From Sebaldella termitidis ATCC 33386 (GTDB lineage Bacteria; Fusobacteriota; Fusobacteriia; Fusobacteriales; Leptotrichiaceae): a DNA stretch of 64,000 nucleotides. Below the pieces are notes generated by a model, which was not told where the DNA came from, ran no database searches, and worked only from the letters and a program-made list of their open reading frames with translations. The stretch is taken from positions 2,294,001 through 2,358,000 of the forward strand of contig NC_013517.1 of assembly GCF_000024405.1 (NCBI RefSeq), given 5' to 3'. Shown one piece after another: positions 1 to 9,255 of the stretch. The position numbers and the translations under genes were made by a program. Positions within the stretch are counted from its first letter, which is position 1, and every line of letters begins with the position of its first letter.

Positions 1-1086
1 AGTGAAAAAATAAAAGTTGATCAGATAGCAATAGGCTCTTGTACGAATTCATCATATTCAGATTTTATGAAACTTGCAAAAATACTGGAGGGAAAAAAGG
101 TACATCCTGATGTGAGTCTTGTTTTATCTCCGGGATCAAGCAATATAATGAATATGATATCTGAAAACGGAGCATTAGCTACTTTGATAGCTGCCGGAGC
201 AAGAGTGCTGGAGGCATCATGCGGTCCGTGTATAGGTATGGGGCAGGCACCAAAATCCGAAGGAATCTCGTTAAGAACTTTTAACAGAAACTTTAAAGGA
301 AGATGCGGAACTATGAATGCCGAGGTTTATCTTGTAAGTACGGAAACAGCAGCAGTGTCATCGATAACTGGGTATTTTACTGATCCAAGAACTTTTGGTG
401 CTGACATTAAGGTGGAGTTCCCTGAAAAATATGCATTATATGACAATTACTATATATATCCGCCCGAATCAGACGAAGACAGAAGAAAGACAGAGATAAT
501 AATGGGGCCGAATATAAAGCCGTTTCCGATAAATAAACCTCTTGAGGATGAATTTATCAGAAAAGTAATATTAAAAACAAAGGATAACATAACAACAGAT
601 GATATTTGTCCTTCTAATGCAAAGCTTCTGCCTTTTAGATCAAATATACCAAAATTATCTGAGTATTGCTTTAATACAATAATACCTGATTTTAAAGAGA
701 GAGCAGAAAATAATGACGGCGGTATTGTAGTAGGCGGAGATAACTATGGTCAGGGCTCGAGCAGGGAACATGCAGCTTTACTTCCGCTGTATTTAGGAAT
801 AAAAGCAGTAATTGCTAAATCTTTCGCCAGAATACATAAGGCTAATCTTGTAAATGCAGGAATTATACCTTTAGAATTTATTAATGCCGAGGACTATGAT
901 AAGATTGACGAATATGATGAACTGGAATTCAAGGATACAAAATCATCTTTGGAAACTGGAGTATTTAAAATACTGAACAAAACAAAAAATATAGAATTTG
1001 AAGCCGGATTTACAGGTTCCGAAAGAGAAAAGAAAATATTGGAATATGGCGGATATCTGAACTTTGCCACAAGTTCTGAATTTTAA
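1..1086 (+). CDS. Aconitate hydratase, C-terminal part (5' end outside window)
   Basis: Interconverts citrate and isocitrate through a [4Fe-4S] cluster in the cytoplasm. The reading frame is open from base 1, so the gene begins upstream; 361 residues are visible of a family that is usually about 640 (short type) or more. The three cluster cysteines are present: one in IGSCTNS (visible residue 14) and two in ASCGPC (about 74 and 77). The C-terminal swivel domain carries GQGSSREHAAL, the substrate-binding loop. It is followed after 22 bp by isocitrate dehydrogenase and then citrate synthase, so it belongs to the oxidative branch that makes 2-oxoglutarate for glutamate. The family assignment is secure; the subfamily is not, because the N-terminus is missing. 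Confidence 0.95.
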   Translation, partial: SEKIKVDQIAIGSCTNSSYSDFMKLAKILEGKKVHPDVSLVLSPGSSNIMNMISENGALATLIAAGARVLEASCGPCIGMGQAPKSEGISLRTFNRNFKGRCGTMNAEVYLVSTETAAVSSITGYFTDPRTFGADIKVEFPEKYALYDNYYIYPPESDEDRRKTEIIMGPNIKPFPINKPLEDEFIRKVILKTKDNITTDDICPSNAKLLPFRSNIPKLSEYCFNTIIPDFKERAENNDGGIVVGGDNYGQGSSREHAALLPLYLGIKAVIAKSFARIHKANLVNAGIIPLEFINAEDYDKIDEYDELEFKDTKSSLETGVFKILNKTKNIEFEAGFTGSEREKKILEYGGYLNFATSSEF

Positions 1087-1108
1087 TACATACAAAAAAG
1101 GAGGAATT

Positions 1109-2110
1109 ATGAGAAAAGTAACTCTCATTCCGGGAGATGGAATCGGTCCGGAAATATCAAAAAGTGTAACGGATATATTTGAAGCAGCCGGTGTAGAAGT
1201 AGAATTTGAAATAGAAAACGCCGGAGAAAAAGTCTATAATGAAACAGGGGAGCTTATACCCGAATCATTATATAAAAGTATAGAAAAAAATAAAGTTGCT
1301 TTGAAAGGGCCGATAACAACACCGATAGGTAAAGGATTCAGAAGTATAAACGTATATCTTAGAAAAAAATATGATTTATATTCTAATATAAGACCGATAA
1401 AAACTCTTCCGGGAATCAAAACAAGATATGAAAATATTGATCTGGTTATATTCAGGGAAAATACCGAGGGACTTTATATTGGCGAGGAAAAATTTGAAAA
1501 CGAAGAACAGACATCAGCAATAGCAATAAAGAGAATTACAAAAAAAGGAAGCTTCAGAATAATAAAAGCAGCTTTTGAATATGCAAAAGCCAATAATCTT
1601 AATAAAGTAACCGTGGTTCATAAAGCGAATATACTTAAAATAACTGACGGATTGTTTCTGGATACGGCAAGAGAAATAGCAAAAGATTATCCGGGAATAA
1701 CTGTTGAGGAAGTAATAATAGACAATATGTGCATGCAGCTGGTTATGAACCCTGAAAAATATCAGGTAATAGTAACTATGAATCTGTACGGCGATATTCT
1801 TTCAGATCTTTGTGCCGGTCTTGTAGGCGGTCTAGGGCTGGCTCCGGGCGCAAATATCGGGGAAGATATTGCTGTTTTTGAAGCAGTACACGGATCAGCA
1901 CCTGATATAGCCGGTCAGAATAAGGCTAATCCTCTGGCACTTTTATTTACATCTATAGATATGCTGAAATATCTTAAAGAAAATGAAAAAGCTGAGCAAA
2001 TAGAGAAAGCTGTTTTAAGAATTCTTGAAAAAGGGGAAGTATTAACGGCAGACTTAGGTGGCAGTGCCACAACAGAAGAACTTACAGCAGAAATAATAAA
2101 AAATCTATAG
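1109..2110 (+). CDS. Isocitrate dehydrogenase (NAD+)
   Basis: Oxidative decarboxylation of isocitrate to 2-oxoglutarate. The start is the ATG behind AAAGGAGG (1098-1105); an upstream in-frame ATG at 1064 lies inside the aconitase gene and lacks a ribosome site. The 333 residues show GDGIGPE (9-15), the substrate helix with S79, N81 and R85, RENTEG (116-121), the metal aspartates in GDILSDL (about 229 and 233), and the cofactor loop [10 protein letters not shown] (261-270). Aspartate after HGSAP is typical of NAD rather than NADP enzymes. Homoisocitrate or isopropylmalate dehydrogenase is possible by fold, but the position between aconitase and citrate synthase favours isocitrate. Confidence 0.9.
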   Translation: MRKVTLIPGDGIGPEISKSVTDIFEAAGVEVEFEIENAGEKVYNETGELIPESLYKSIEKNKVALKGPITTPIGKGFRSINVYLRKKYDLYSNIRPIKTLPGIKTRYENIDLVIFRENTEGLYIGEEKFENEEQTSAIAIKRITKKGSFRIIKAAFEYAKANNLNKVTVVHKANILKITDGLFLDTAREIAKDYPGITVEEVIIDNMCMQLVMNPEKYQVIVTMNLYGDILSDLCAGLVGGLGLAPGANIGEDIAVFEAVHGSAPDIAGQNKANPLALLFTSIDMLKYLKENEKAEQIEKAVLRILEKGEVLTADLGGSATTEELTAEIIKNL

Positions 2111-2124
2111 TCGGGAGTGATTGA

Positions 2125-3450
2125 ATGGATGACAAATTTTTAGATTCTCTTTCAAAAATTATAAAACAAAATAATGTCATAGAGCCTGAACTATATGATA
2201 GATATGATGTAAAGCGGGGACTTAGACACAAAAACGGCACCGGAGTTCTTGTGGGACTTACGAAAATAGGTTCTGTCCATGGTTATAAAATAGAAGACAA
2301 TAAAAAAATTCCCGAGGAAGGAAGACTTTATTACAGAGATTATGAGATAAAAAAACTGGCTTCTATACTAAAAGTAGAAGACAGGTTTTCATTTGAAAAA
2401 ACAATGTTTTTGTTACTATTTGGAGAAGTACCTACTTCTGCCGAATTAAATCTTTTTATATCCAGTCTGAACGGATTTCAGAATCTTCCGGAAGAATTTA
2501 CGGAAAATTTTCTTTTGAGAAAACCTAGTATTGATCTCATGAATCAGCTGCAAAGAGCAGTTTTATGTCTTTATACGATAGACGATAATCCTGACGATAC
2601 ATCATTAAATAACCTTATAAGACAGGCACTAAGTATAATAGGAAAATTTCCGAGCATTTTGACATATAGTTATAATGCTTACAGACACAAGCATTTTAAT
2701 GACAGCCTTGTGATACATAATCCCAGACCTGATTTGAGCATAGCAGAAAATATACTGTATATGTTCAGGCACAATAATGATTTTTCACGTATAGAGTCTA
2801 CAACTCTTGATCTGCTTCTTGTTATTCATGCAGAGCACGGAGGGGGAAATAATTCTACATTTACTTCACATGTTGTTTCTTCGACGGGAACTGATACATA
2901 TTCAGCTATATCTGCTGCAATAGGATCGCTTAAGGGGCCAAAACACGGCGGTGCGAATTCCATGGTTTCAAAAATGATTAATAATATAAAAGAAAATGTA
3001 GATTATTCGGACAGAGAAAAATTAAGGGAATATCTGAGAAAAATGCTTAACAATGAGGTATTTGACAAATCAGGACTTATATACGGAATGGGTCATGCGA
3101 TATATACTCTTTCCGATCCGAGAGCAGAGCTTCTTAAGGTAAAGGCAGAAGAACTGGCACTTTCAAAGAATAAGACTGATGAATTTAATCTGTATAAAAA
3201 TATAGAGGAAATTTCAAAGGAGTTATTCAAGGAAATCAGGGGAAATGATTTTGAAATATGTGCAAATGTAGATTTTTATTCCGGTTTTGTATATAAGCTT
3301 TTAAATATACCGGAAATAATGTTTACACCATTGTTTGCCACTTCAAGAATAGCAAGCTGGAATGCTCACAGAATCGAACAGCTGGTTTTTGATAAAAAAA
3401 TTATTCGTCCTGCATATAAAGCAATAGATGCAGATGGAAATTTATTATAA
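2125..3450 (+). CDS. Citrate synthase
   Basis: Condenses acetyl-CoA and oxaloacetate to citrate. The 441-residue protein has the classical catalytic residues: His274 in GPKHGGAN, His324 in GMGHAIYT and Asp383 in ANVDFYSG, plus the HAEHGGGNNSTF signature (235-246). An N-terminal extension of about 60 residues before the core is common in clostridial members. The start ATG follows GGGAGTG by 7 nt, 14 nt after the dehydrogenase stop. It is the last gene of the operon and is followed by a hairpin. A 2-methylcitrate synthase activity cannot be excluded from sequence, but the neighbours argue for citrate. Confidence 0.93.
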   Translation: MDDKFLDSLSKIIKQNNVIEPELYDRYDVKRGLRHKNGTGVLVGLTKIGSVHGYKIEDNKKIPEEGRLYYRDYEIKKLASILKVEDRFSFEKTMFLLLFGEVPTSAELNLFISSLNGFQNLPEEFTENFLLRKPSIDLMNQLQRAVLCLYTIDDNPDDTSLNNLIRQALSIIGKFPSILTYSYNAYRHKHFNDSLVIHNPRPDLSIAENILYMFRHNNDFSRIESTTLDLLLVIHAEHGGGNNSTFTSHVVSSTGTDTYSAISAAIGSLKGPKHGGANSMVSKMINNIKENVDYSDREKLREYLRKMLNNEVFDKSGLIYGMGHAIYTLSDPRAELLKVKAEELALSKNKTDEFNLYKNIEEISKELFKEIRGNDFEICANVDFYSGFVYKLLNIPEIMFTPLFATSRIASWNAHRIEQLVFDKKIIRPAYKAIDADGNLL

Positions 3451-3508
3451 TGGTTTCGAAGAAAACTATTTGATATTTTTAAATTAAGAATAACAGAATA
3501 TAATAATG

Positions 3509-3552
3509 TATAAGGGGCGTAAGCTCCTTATATATTTATTTAAATAAATATA
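3509..3552 (+). terminator. Two adjacent dyads ending the TCA operon
   Basis: A hairpin at 3509-3532 (ATAAGGGGC, loop GTAA, GCTCCTTAT, one G-U pair) is followed directly by a perfect 22-bp A/T palindrome at 3531-3552. The first is a plausible intrinsic terminator, though its downstream tract is interrupted by A residues. Confidence 0.55.
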
Positions 3553-3699
3553 TATTGTTAGTATTGTATAAAAATATATTGGGAGTACAATTAATGAAAT
3601 AGAAAAATACTAATATTTTAGAAATAAAAGCTGAAAATATTCTTATATGAAAACAGACTGGATATATGCCGGTCTATTTTCATGTAAAAAACAAAACTC

Positions 3700-3730
3700 T
3701 TGACTTGGAGTGAACTCAAAGTGTTATAAT
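3700..3730 (+). promoter_or_regulatory. MerR-family type promoter with 19-bp spacer
   Basis: The -35 TTGACT (3700-3705) and -10 TATAAT (3725-3730, preceded by TGT as an extended -10) are 19 bp apart. The spacer holds the dyad ACTTGGAGT-GA-ACTCAAAGT (3703-3722; one mismatch between arms). A long spacer filled by a dyad is the hallmark of promoters untwisted by MerR-family activators. No MerR gene is seen nearby. It drives the histidine phosphatase gene at 3761. Confidence 0.7.
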
Positions 3731-3760
3731 TTTTACAATGTAAATAATCAGGAGGTAATA

Positions 3761-4369
3761 ATGAAAAAAGAATTATATTTGATGCGTCATGGGCAGACAT
3801 TATTTAATAAAAGAAGAAAAGTTCAGGGCTGGTGTGATGCGCCGCTGACTTCGCTGGGAATAGAACAGGCTAAAACTTCCGGAGAATATTTTAAAAAATC
3901 TAAAATCATTTTTGATAAGGCTTATAGTTCCACTTCAGAACGAGCATGCGATACACTTGAATTAGTAACAGATATTCCGTATAAAAGATTAAAAGGTCTG
4001 AAAGAGTGGAATTTTGGGACTTTTGAAGGCGAGAGTGAAGATTTGAATCCGCCTCTTCCGTATAAAGATTTTTTTGTAAATTATGGGGGAGAAGAAGAAA
4101 AAGAATTTCAAAAACGAGCGGTTGAAACATGTATTGATTTTATGGAAAATGAACAGGGAAGAATAGTTTTAGCAGTAAGTCACGGAGCCTTTTGCGGGCA
4201 ATTTAGAAAATATTGGGATCATAATTGCGAATCTAAATTAAAAATAGAAAATAATAAAGGCGGTATTGGGAATTGCTGTATTTTTAAGTATGAATACGTA
4301 GACAGAGAATTTAAATTAGTAGAAATTATAAATAATGAAATGCAGATATTGAAAATATCTGATAAATAA
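3761..4369 (+). CDS. Histidine phosphatase family protein (phosphoglycerate mutase-like)
   Basis: A 202-residue cytoplasmic protein of the branch-1 histidine phosphatase family. Visible catalytic features are LMRHGQT with the phosphorylated His10, an arginine in SSTSERACDT, glutamate in KEWNFGTFEGE and the second histidine in AVSHGAF. The start chosen has AGGAGG 6 nt upstream; an upstream in-frame ATG at 3710 would begin inside the promoter. The substrate cannot be told from sequence (phosphoglycerate, sugar phosphate and nucleotide members all look alike). The gene is transcribed alone, from the MerR-type promoter just upstream, which suggests induction by a stress or small molecule. Confidence 0.85.
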   Translation: MKKELYLMRHGQTLFNKRRKVQGWCDAPLTSLGIEQAKTSGEYFKKSKIIFDKAYSSTSERACDTLELVTDIPYKRLKGLKEWNFGTFEGESEDLNPPLPYKDFFVNYGGEEEKEFQKRAVETCIDFMENEQGRIVLAVSHGAFCGQFRKYWDHNCESKLKIENNKGGIGNCCIFKYEYVDREFKLVEIINNEMQILKISDK

Positions 4370-4776
4370 AACAGGAAAGTAAATAATTTTATGAAAAATA
4401 TATATTAAGAAATAAAGTTATATTAGTTCATTCTGTTTTCAAATAAATTTTATTTTAATATATTGGTATTTAACATAGAAAGATAGAGAATGTTTTTTTA
4501 ATTTGCTAATATATTATCGGACTTAGTGTGTTAAGAAAAATAAAAAAACATCTAGGTAAATAGAATAAGCATTTTAAAGAATGAAAAAATTAATCAGTTT
4601 GAATGATTTTACTTGTTATAAAGAAAGAATGAATTCTAAAAATTTAATAAAGAGACTGAGAGATAAAATTATGAAAAATATTATAGAGAATTTATCTCAT
4701 ACATTTATGGAGGAGGGGCAGAGAAAGTAATTTTTTGAATCGCTGTCCGAAGTATATAAATAATTTCAACTACAGC
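4370..4776. other. Gene-poor spacer with one doubtful small ORF
   Basis: No recognisable gene. A 49-codon frame at 4581-4730 (+), starting MKKLISLNDF and ending MEEGQRK, has basic, helix-like composition but no clear ribosome site. It could be the tail of a decayed gene. Confidence 0.3.
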
Positions 4777-4812
4777 AAAAAAGGACTGTACTAAAGAGAT
4801 GCAGTCCTTTTT
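4777..4812 (-). terminator. Intrinsic terminator of the YdcF/Sir2/CNNM operon
   Basis: GGACTG (4783-4788) pairs with CAGTCC (4802-4807). On the minus strand the stem is followed by a run of T, starting 5 nt after the YdcF-like stop codon. Confidence 0.75.
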
Positions 4813-4816
4813 CATT

Positions 4817-5548
4817 TTATTTCAGATCTAAAATAAGTGTTTTTATAAAAGCCAGTTCCTCTCTCATAATATTTGGAATAAAGCTGATATTCCTAGTTTT
4901 GGAACAGAGAGGATAAACAGTGAGATTATAGTGGCGGGCTATAACTCCTGCCCGGGGCATATGAAAATCACTAGTGACAAGAAGTATATTATGATATTCC
5001 ATATCTGTATCCTTTAGGGCATCAATATAGAATTTTATATTTTCATTGGTATTTGTAGATTTATCCTCAAGAAATATTCTGTTTTCATCAATTCCGTTCT
5101 CAAGAAAGTATTCTTTCATAATTACGGATTCCGGTACTTTTTCATCAATTCCCTGACCGCCTGTAAGAAATACGTTTAAATGTGGATATTCCTTCAGATA
5201 TTCTATAGCTTTATCAGATCTTCTTTTTCCTTCCGGAGAAAGATAAGTTCCATACCTCAAACCGCTTCCAAGAACCACAACAAAATCTGATTTTTGGGCA
5301 CCGGAAGGATTATCATATTTTACATTCCTATATAAAATAAATGCAAAAAATAAAATAAAGATTATATATAAAATAAAGAAAATATAAATCATATTCTTTA
5401 TGACGGAATTTTGTGTATAAACTGAAAAAAGAAGCAGAGCAGCAAATATAATTAATAAAAATGGTCCGAAATTTCTTATTCCGATAACCAGAAGAAATAT
5501 GCTGTACAATATCATTACTGCACTCAATATCTTTAATGTAAGTTTCAT
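4817..5548 (-). CDS. YdcF/SanA-like DUF218 membrane protein
   Basis: A 243-residue protein with three predicted membrane segments (about 7-24, 28-45 and 52-75) and then a DUF218 domain. The domain shows the family signatures VVVLGSGL, GKRRSDKAIEYL, VFLTGGQG, the acidic LEDKSTNTNENI, and TSDFHMPRA. DUF218 proteins (E. coli YdcF, SanA) are linked to envelope integrity, but their reaction is not settled. The active domain probably faces outside the membrane; this is inference. It is the last gene of a three-gene unit with the sirtuin and the CNNM-type protein, 20 bp after the sirtuin stop, and is closed by a terminator. Confidence 0.85.
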   Translation of the reverse strand: MKLTLKILSAVMILYSIFLLVIGIRNFGPFLLIIFAALLLFSVYTQNSVIKNMIYIFFILYIIFILFFAFILYRNVKYDNPSGAQKSDFVVVLGSGLRYGTYLSPEGKRRSDKAIEYLKEYPHLNVFLTGGQGIDEKVPESVIMKEYFLENGIDENRIFLEDKSTNTNENIKFYIDALKDTDMEYHNILLVTSDFHMPRAGVIARHYNLTVYPLCSKTRNISFIPNIMREELAFIKTLILDLK

Positions 5549-5568
5549 TTTCTCTCCTTAAGATGTAT

Positions 5569-6282
5569 TTATTTATAAATTTCAGTAAAAGTTTCCCCGA
5601 TTTTTTCTCTTATTATGATATCTGCCTGTGAATCATAGGGAGTAGAGCTTATATTGATCAAAGCAAGACAGCTTCCCGAAAAATAATTGATAAGCGAAGC
5701 AGCAGGATTAACCATAAGTGAAGTTCCGCCTACAATGAGAACATCCGCATTTTTCAGCAGCTTTACAGCTCCGTTAATCACATCATAATCAAGTTCTTCC
5801 TCATATAAAACGACATCAGGCTTTATTATGCCGCCGCAGCTGCACAGCGGAACCAGAGTCTTGATATCTAGTAAATCATCAAGAGAATAATATTTTCTGC
5901 ATTTCATACAGAAATTTCTCGATATACTGCCATGAAGCTCAAATACATTGCTGCTTCCGGCCTTTTGATGCAGAGCATCTATATTTTGTGTAATAATACC
6001 TTTTAATTTTTTATCTTTTTCCATTTTTGCAAGTATATTGTGTGCAGCGTTAGGTTTCGCCTCAGTGAAAATCAGATTTTTTTTATAAAATTCAAAGAAA
6101 ATTTCAGGATTTTTAAGAAAAAAACTATGTGACAGTATTGTCTCAGGGTTATTTTGATAAAGACCGTCAGCACTTCGGAAATCTGGGATTCCGCTTTCTG
6201 TAGAAACACCAGCACCGCCAAAAAATACAATATTATTACTATTAAGAATAATATTTTTCAGCTTTTCAATCTCACTATTCAT
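5569..6282 (-). CDS. cobB: Sir2-family NAD-dependent protein deacylase
   Basis: Removes acyl groups from lysine using NAD, producing nicotinamide and O-acyl-ADP-ribose. The 237-residue protein has GGAGVSTESGIPDF (about 22-35) for NAD, TQNIDALHQKAG (about 98-109), the catalytic His in ELHGS and a zinc site made by CMKC and CSC. It lacks an obvious YxxR desuccinylase pair at the usual site, so I do not assign acyl specificity. It overlaps the end of the upstream CNNM gene by 8 bp, indicating translational coupling. A macrodomain protein that could hydrolyse its product is encoded about 6 kb away in a different unit. Confidence 0.9.
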   Translation of the reverse strand: MNSEIEKLKNIILNSNNIVFFGGAGVSTESGIPDFRSADGLYQNNPETILSHSFFLKNPEIFFEFYKKNLIFTEAKPNAAHNILAKMEKDKKLKGIITQNIDALHQKAGSSNVFELHGSISRNFCMKCRKYYSLDDLLDIKTLVPLCSCGGIIKPDVVLYEEELDYDVINGAVKLLKNADVLIVGGTSLMVNPAASLINYFSGSCLALINISSTPYDSQADIIIREKIGETFTEIYK

Positions 6283-7597
6283 TTCTGTCTCCTTTTTTAT
6301 TCTCAGTTTTAACAGTAAGTGCTGTTTCTATAATTCTTTTCTCTTTAATTGAAGTAATATAGAATTCCAAATTTTTGTAATTAAGTGTTAATTCTTCAAA
6401 TTCTTCCGGAAAGTATCCGAGAAGAGAGATAAGAAATCCGCTTATGGTGTCTGAATCTGTAGGGAGCTCTAGTTTCAGAGTTTCATTTATTTCATTTATC
6501 GGAGTAGAGCCTTTTAGTAGATAGGTATTTTCCCCAGTTTTCAGGATATCAGGATCAAATTCGTCATATTCATCGTCAATATCACCCATTATCTCTTCAA
6601 TAAGATCTTCAATTGTTATAATACCGGAAAACCCTCCGTATTCATCTATAAGTACGGCCATATGATTCTTTTTGGCTTTTAACTCGTGAAATAATTCGTT
6701 GATATTTTTAGTCTCAGGTATAAAGTAAGCCTGATGAAGGAGTTTTTTTATGTTGATTTTATCAAAGCCTTTTTTGTAGGCCTCTATAATAAGATCTTTT
6801 ATATAAAGAATTCCTATAATATTATCAATGTCATTTTCATACACGGGTATTCTGGAATATTTTTCTTCTATAATATTTTCAAGTATGTTATTTATCGGAG
6901 TGTCTACATTAATTATAAAGGCATCGGTTCTTGGTGTCATGACTTCTTTTGCAGTTTTATCGTCAAAAGTAAAAAAACTGCTCAGCATATCTTTGTTAAT
7001 AATACTGTCATCAGTTGTAGACTCTATTATTGCTTTTATTTCTTCTTTTGACATATTATCATTAATTATACTGCTGTCAAATCTGAATATCTTCAGAACA
7101 AATGCAGTAGACCATGAAAGAATCTTAATGAAGATATAAAAGAATTTCGATACATAGGTAATAGGAACAATAGAGAACAATGCAATAGATTCGGGGTTTG
7201 TCAGGGCAATACGCTTTGGAACAAGCTCTCCGAATACCAGAGTCAGGTATGACAAAAGAATAGTTATTATAAATAAAGAAATATTATAACTATTAGGTAT
7301 GTGCAGCATAGTAAAAAGATCATTTAATCCGTCTGTCAGTCCTGTAGCAGCAAGTGCACTTGCAAAAAAACCTGCAAATGTGATTCCAATCTGTATAGCG
7401 GAAAGAAAATTGCTGGGCTCCTGTAATAGATCATACAATAGAGCAGCTTTTTTGTTGCCGTTGTCAACTAATATTTTTATTTTATTTTTGTTAGCAGAGA
7501 CAACTGCCATTTCAGCAGCTGAAAAAAAGGCGTTTATAAGTGTTAATATGAGAATTAGAATTATTTTGTATTTTAAAGTTCCGGGGTCCGGTTCCAT
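6275..7597 (-). CDS. CNNM/HlyC-CorC family membrane protein (hemolysin-type)
   Basis: A 440-residue membrane protein. An N-terminal DUF21 domain with four hydrophobic segments (roughly residues 10-150) precedes two CBS domains starting at KEVMTPRTDAFIINVD (about 215-330), and the C-terminal transporter-associated domain (about 350-430) ends it. Characterised relatives act in Mg2+ transport or Mg2+ resistance; the name hemolysin is historical. It is the first gene of the operon with the sirtuin and YdcF-like genes, and the stop overlaps the sirtuin start. The start ATG has GGAGGGA upstream. Confidence 0.9.
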   Translation of the reverse strand: MEPDPGTLKYKIILILILTLINAFFSAAEMAVVSANKNKIKILVDNGNKKAALLYDLLQEPSNFLSAIQIGITFAGFFASALAATGLTDGLNDLFTMLHIPNSYNISLFIITILLSYLTLVFGELVPKRIALTNPESIALFSIVPITYVSKFFYIFIKILSWSTAFVLKIFRFDSSIINDNMSKEEIKAIIESTTDDSIINKDMLSSFFTFDDKTAKEVMTPRTDAFIINVDTPINNILENIIEEKYSRIPVYENDIDNIIGILYIKDLIIEAYKKGFDKINIKKLLHQAYFIPETKNINELFHELKAKKNHMAVLIDEYGGFSGIITIEDLIEEIMGDIDDEYDEFDPDILKTGENTYLLKGSTPINEINETLKLELPTDSDTISGFLISLLGYFPEEFEELTLNYKNLEFYITSIKEKRIIETALTVKTENKKGDRNE

Positions 7598-7741
7598 AAA
7601 AAATCCCTCCAGTTTAGTGTAAAATATTATGTTACTATACCATATTTAAAGGATTTATTCAATGTTTTATTATTATATAGTAGAAAAATATCTTAAGATG
7701 TGGTATATTTTATAATATATAAATTTTGAGAGTGTGAAATT

Positions 7742-8146
7742 ATGATTGATACAGTATATATTATATTTTTAATTATATTTAATTTTTATAAAATTCTTAC
7801 CGGATACAGTTATCTGACATCAAAATATCTGAAAAATAAAGAAAAATTAGTGATAATGATACTCATTATAGAGATACTTTCATTTATTTATATCTTTTAC
7901 AGCAGATTAATCCCGCTGACTGCACCATCATTTATACTAATAGGAGCAGCAGGAGAAACCTATTTTCATGTAAAGAATTTTTTTATTATTTTTAGTGTAT
8001 GTTATCTGATATTTGATTTGGGCTTTTTGGCATATTTATCAGGAATCAATATAAAAATTCTTTTTAGAAAATACAGGATAGTAAGTATAGCAACAGGATT
8101 ATTATTTTTATTTAACGGAATTTTTTCTATATTTATTTTTATTTAA
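7742..8146 (+). CDS. Small four-segment integral membrane protein, unknown
   Basis: I do not recognise a family. The 134 residues are strongly hydrophobic with four likely membrane segments (about 2-22, 38-58, 78-100 and 112-133) and short basic loops such as YLKNKEK and RKYR. The ribosome site is weak (GAGAGTG). It is divergent from the CNNM operon and 28 bp upstream of the DUF523 gene, so the two may be co-transcribed. Confidence 0.6.
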   Translation: MIDTVYIIFLIIFNFYKILTGYSYLTSKYLKNKEKLVIMILIIEILSFIYIFYSRLIPLTAPSFILIGAAGETYFHVKNFFIIFSVCYLIFDLGFLAYLSGINIKILFRKYRIVSIATGLLFLFNGIFSIFIFI

Positions 8147-8173
8147 AGCAATAAGCTTAAGGGAGAATTTATT

Positions 8174-8638
8174 ATGAAATATCTGATTTCCGCCTGTCTG
8201 GCAGGAAAAAAATGTAATTATAAAGGTGAGGCCAATGTAGTTAAAAAGCTGAAGGAGCTGTATCTAAAAGGGGATGCAATATTGGTTTGTCCTGAGGTAC
8301 TGGGCGGACTGAAAACTCCGAGAGAAGCAGCGGAAGTCCTTACTTTTCAAGAGAAACTTACTGTGAAAACTGTCTCAGGCAAGGATGTAACAGAGGCATT
8401 TATTATAGGGGCAGGAAAAGCACTAAAAGTAGCAAAGGAAAATAAAATAACAACTGCTATATTAAAAGCGAGAAGTCCGTCATGCGGATGCAGTCAGATA
8501 TATGACGGGACATTTTCAAAAAAAATAGTAAATAGAGATGGTATTACAGCAGCTCTTTTGAAGCTAAACGGAATAAAAGTAATTACAGAGGAAGAAATTA
8601 TGCATAAACTAAAAAAATTATCTGATAATGAGGAGTAA
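8174..8638 (+). CDS. DUF523 family protein
   Basis: A 154-residue protein of the DUF523 family, whose function is unknown. The conserved features are SACLAGKKCNYKG at the start, VCPEVLGGLKTPREAAEV (about 39-56) and LKARSPSCGC (about 98-107), followed by IVNRDGITAALL. The conserved cysteines suggest a metal or thiol site, which is inference. The ribosome site AAGGGAG is well placed. The cupin gene begins 6 bp after its stop, so the pair is almost certainly one transcript. Confidence 0.85.
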   Translation: MKYLISACLAGKKCNYKGEANVVKKLKELYLKGDAILVCPEVLGGLKTPREAAEVLTFQEKLTVKTVSGKDVTEAFIIGAGKALKVAKENKITTAILKARSPSCGCSQIYDGTFSKKIVNRDGITAALLKLNGIKVITEEEIMHKLKKLSDNEE

Positions 8639-8643
8639 TAGAA

Positions 8644-8991
8644 ATGGTTATAAAATCTGAAAAAGCTGAAAAAATGGTTTCGGAAAAGCCAAGAGGCGGT
8701 AAGGGAATTATAATTAATAACAGATATCTGGATTCACATGAGCTGGATAATAATCTTCAGGGATTTTATGTAAATGAACTGGAGCCGTCAGGGGAAATAG
8801 GTTATCATATGCATGAAGGCGAAGAAGAGATATATTATGTGCTTGAAGGAAACGGAATTATTCTTGATAACGGAAAAGAAGTTCCCATAGAGAAGGGCGA
8901 TGTTATATATACTAAAAGCGGAGAGTCTCACGGTATGATAAATACCGGAAAAGAACCATTGAAATTTATTGGCTTCATTGTAAAAAAATAG
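8644..8991 (+). CDS. Cupin-domain protein
   Basis: A 115-residue single-domain cupin. Motif 1 is HMHEGEEEIYYVLEG with two histidines and a glutamate as likely metal ligands, and motif 2 is IEKGDVIYTKSGESHG with the last histidine. This build is shared by small isomerases, epimerases and sugar-binding regulators, so no substrate is proposed. It follows DUF523 by 6 bp and ends the transcript before the terminator at 9019. Confidence 0.85.
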   Translation: MVIKSEKAEKMVSEKPRGGKGIIINNRYLDSHELDNNLQGFYVNELEPSGEIGYHMHEGEEEIYYVLEGNGIILDNGKEVPIEKGDVIYTKSGESHGMINTGKEPLKFIGFIVKK

Positions 8992-9018
8992 TTTTTGCCG
9001 AATAAATTATATTTAAAA

Positions 9019-9050
9019 TAAAATCTGCCTTTTTTAGAGGCAGATTTTTA
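9019..9050. terminator. Bidirectional terminator between cupin and small membrane gene
   Basis: AAATCTGCC and GGCAGATTT form a 9-bp stem with T-rich flanks on both strands. It lies between the plus-strand cupin gene and the minus-strand gene ending at 9061. Confidence 0.75.
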
Positions 9051-9060
9051 TATATCTGAA

Positions 9061-9255
9061 TTATTTTTTTAAATATCTAAACATTAGTATAACGTATAAA
9101 ATCACAAACAGTACTATTAAAAACCAAAGAATACCTTCAAAAAAACCGCTGGCAAGAGTACCGATGATAATACCGAATAACAGAAGAACTATTTTTAATA
9201 ATGAATAATCCAGCAGAGTAAACTTTTTAGCTTTTTCCAGAGATTTTTCAAACAT
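9061..9255 (-). CDS. Small two-segment membrane protein
   Basis: A 64-residue protein with a basic, amphipathic N-terminus (MFEKSLEKAKKF) and two membrane segments (about 19-38 and 42-60), ending RYLKK. I start it at the ATG 6 nt after GAGGTG; the GTG three codons upstream is part of that ribosome site. Similar short proteins in Clostridia are often labelled permease of phosphate ABC transporter, but nothing in the sequence supports a transport role. It is monocistronic and convergent with the cupin gene. Confidence 0.65.
   Translation of the reverse strand: MFEKSLEKAKKFTLLDYSLLKIVLLLFGIIIGTLASGFFEGILWFLIVLFVILYVILMFRYLKK

Noticed and set aside
4581-4730. 49-codon open frame MKKLISLNDF...
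   Set aside because: There is no ribosome site or recognisable homology, and it lies in an AT-rich spacer where such frames arise by chance. It is noted only under the spacer.
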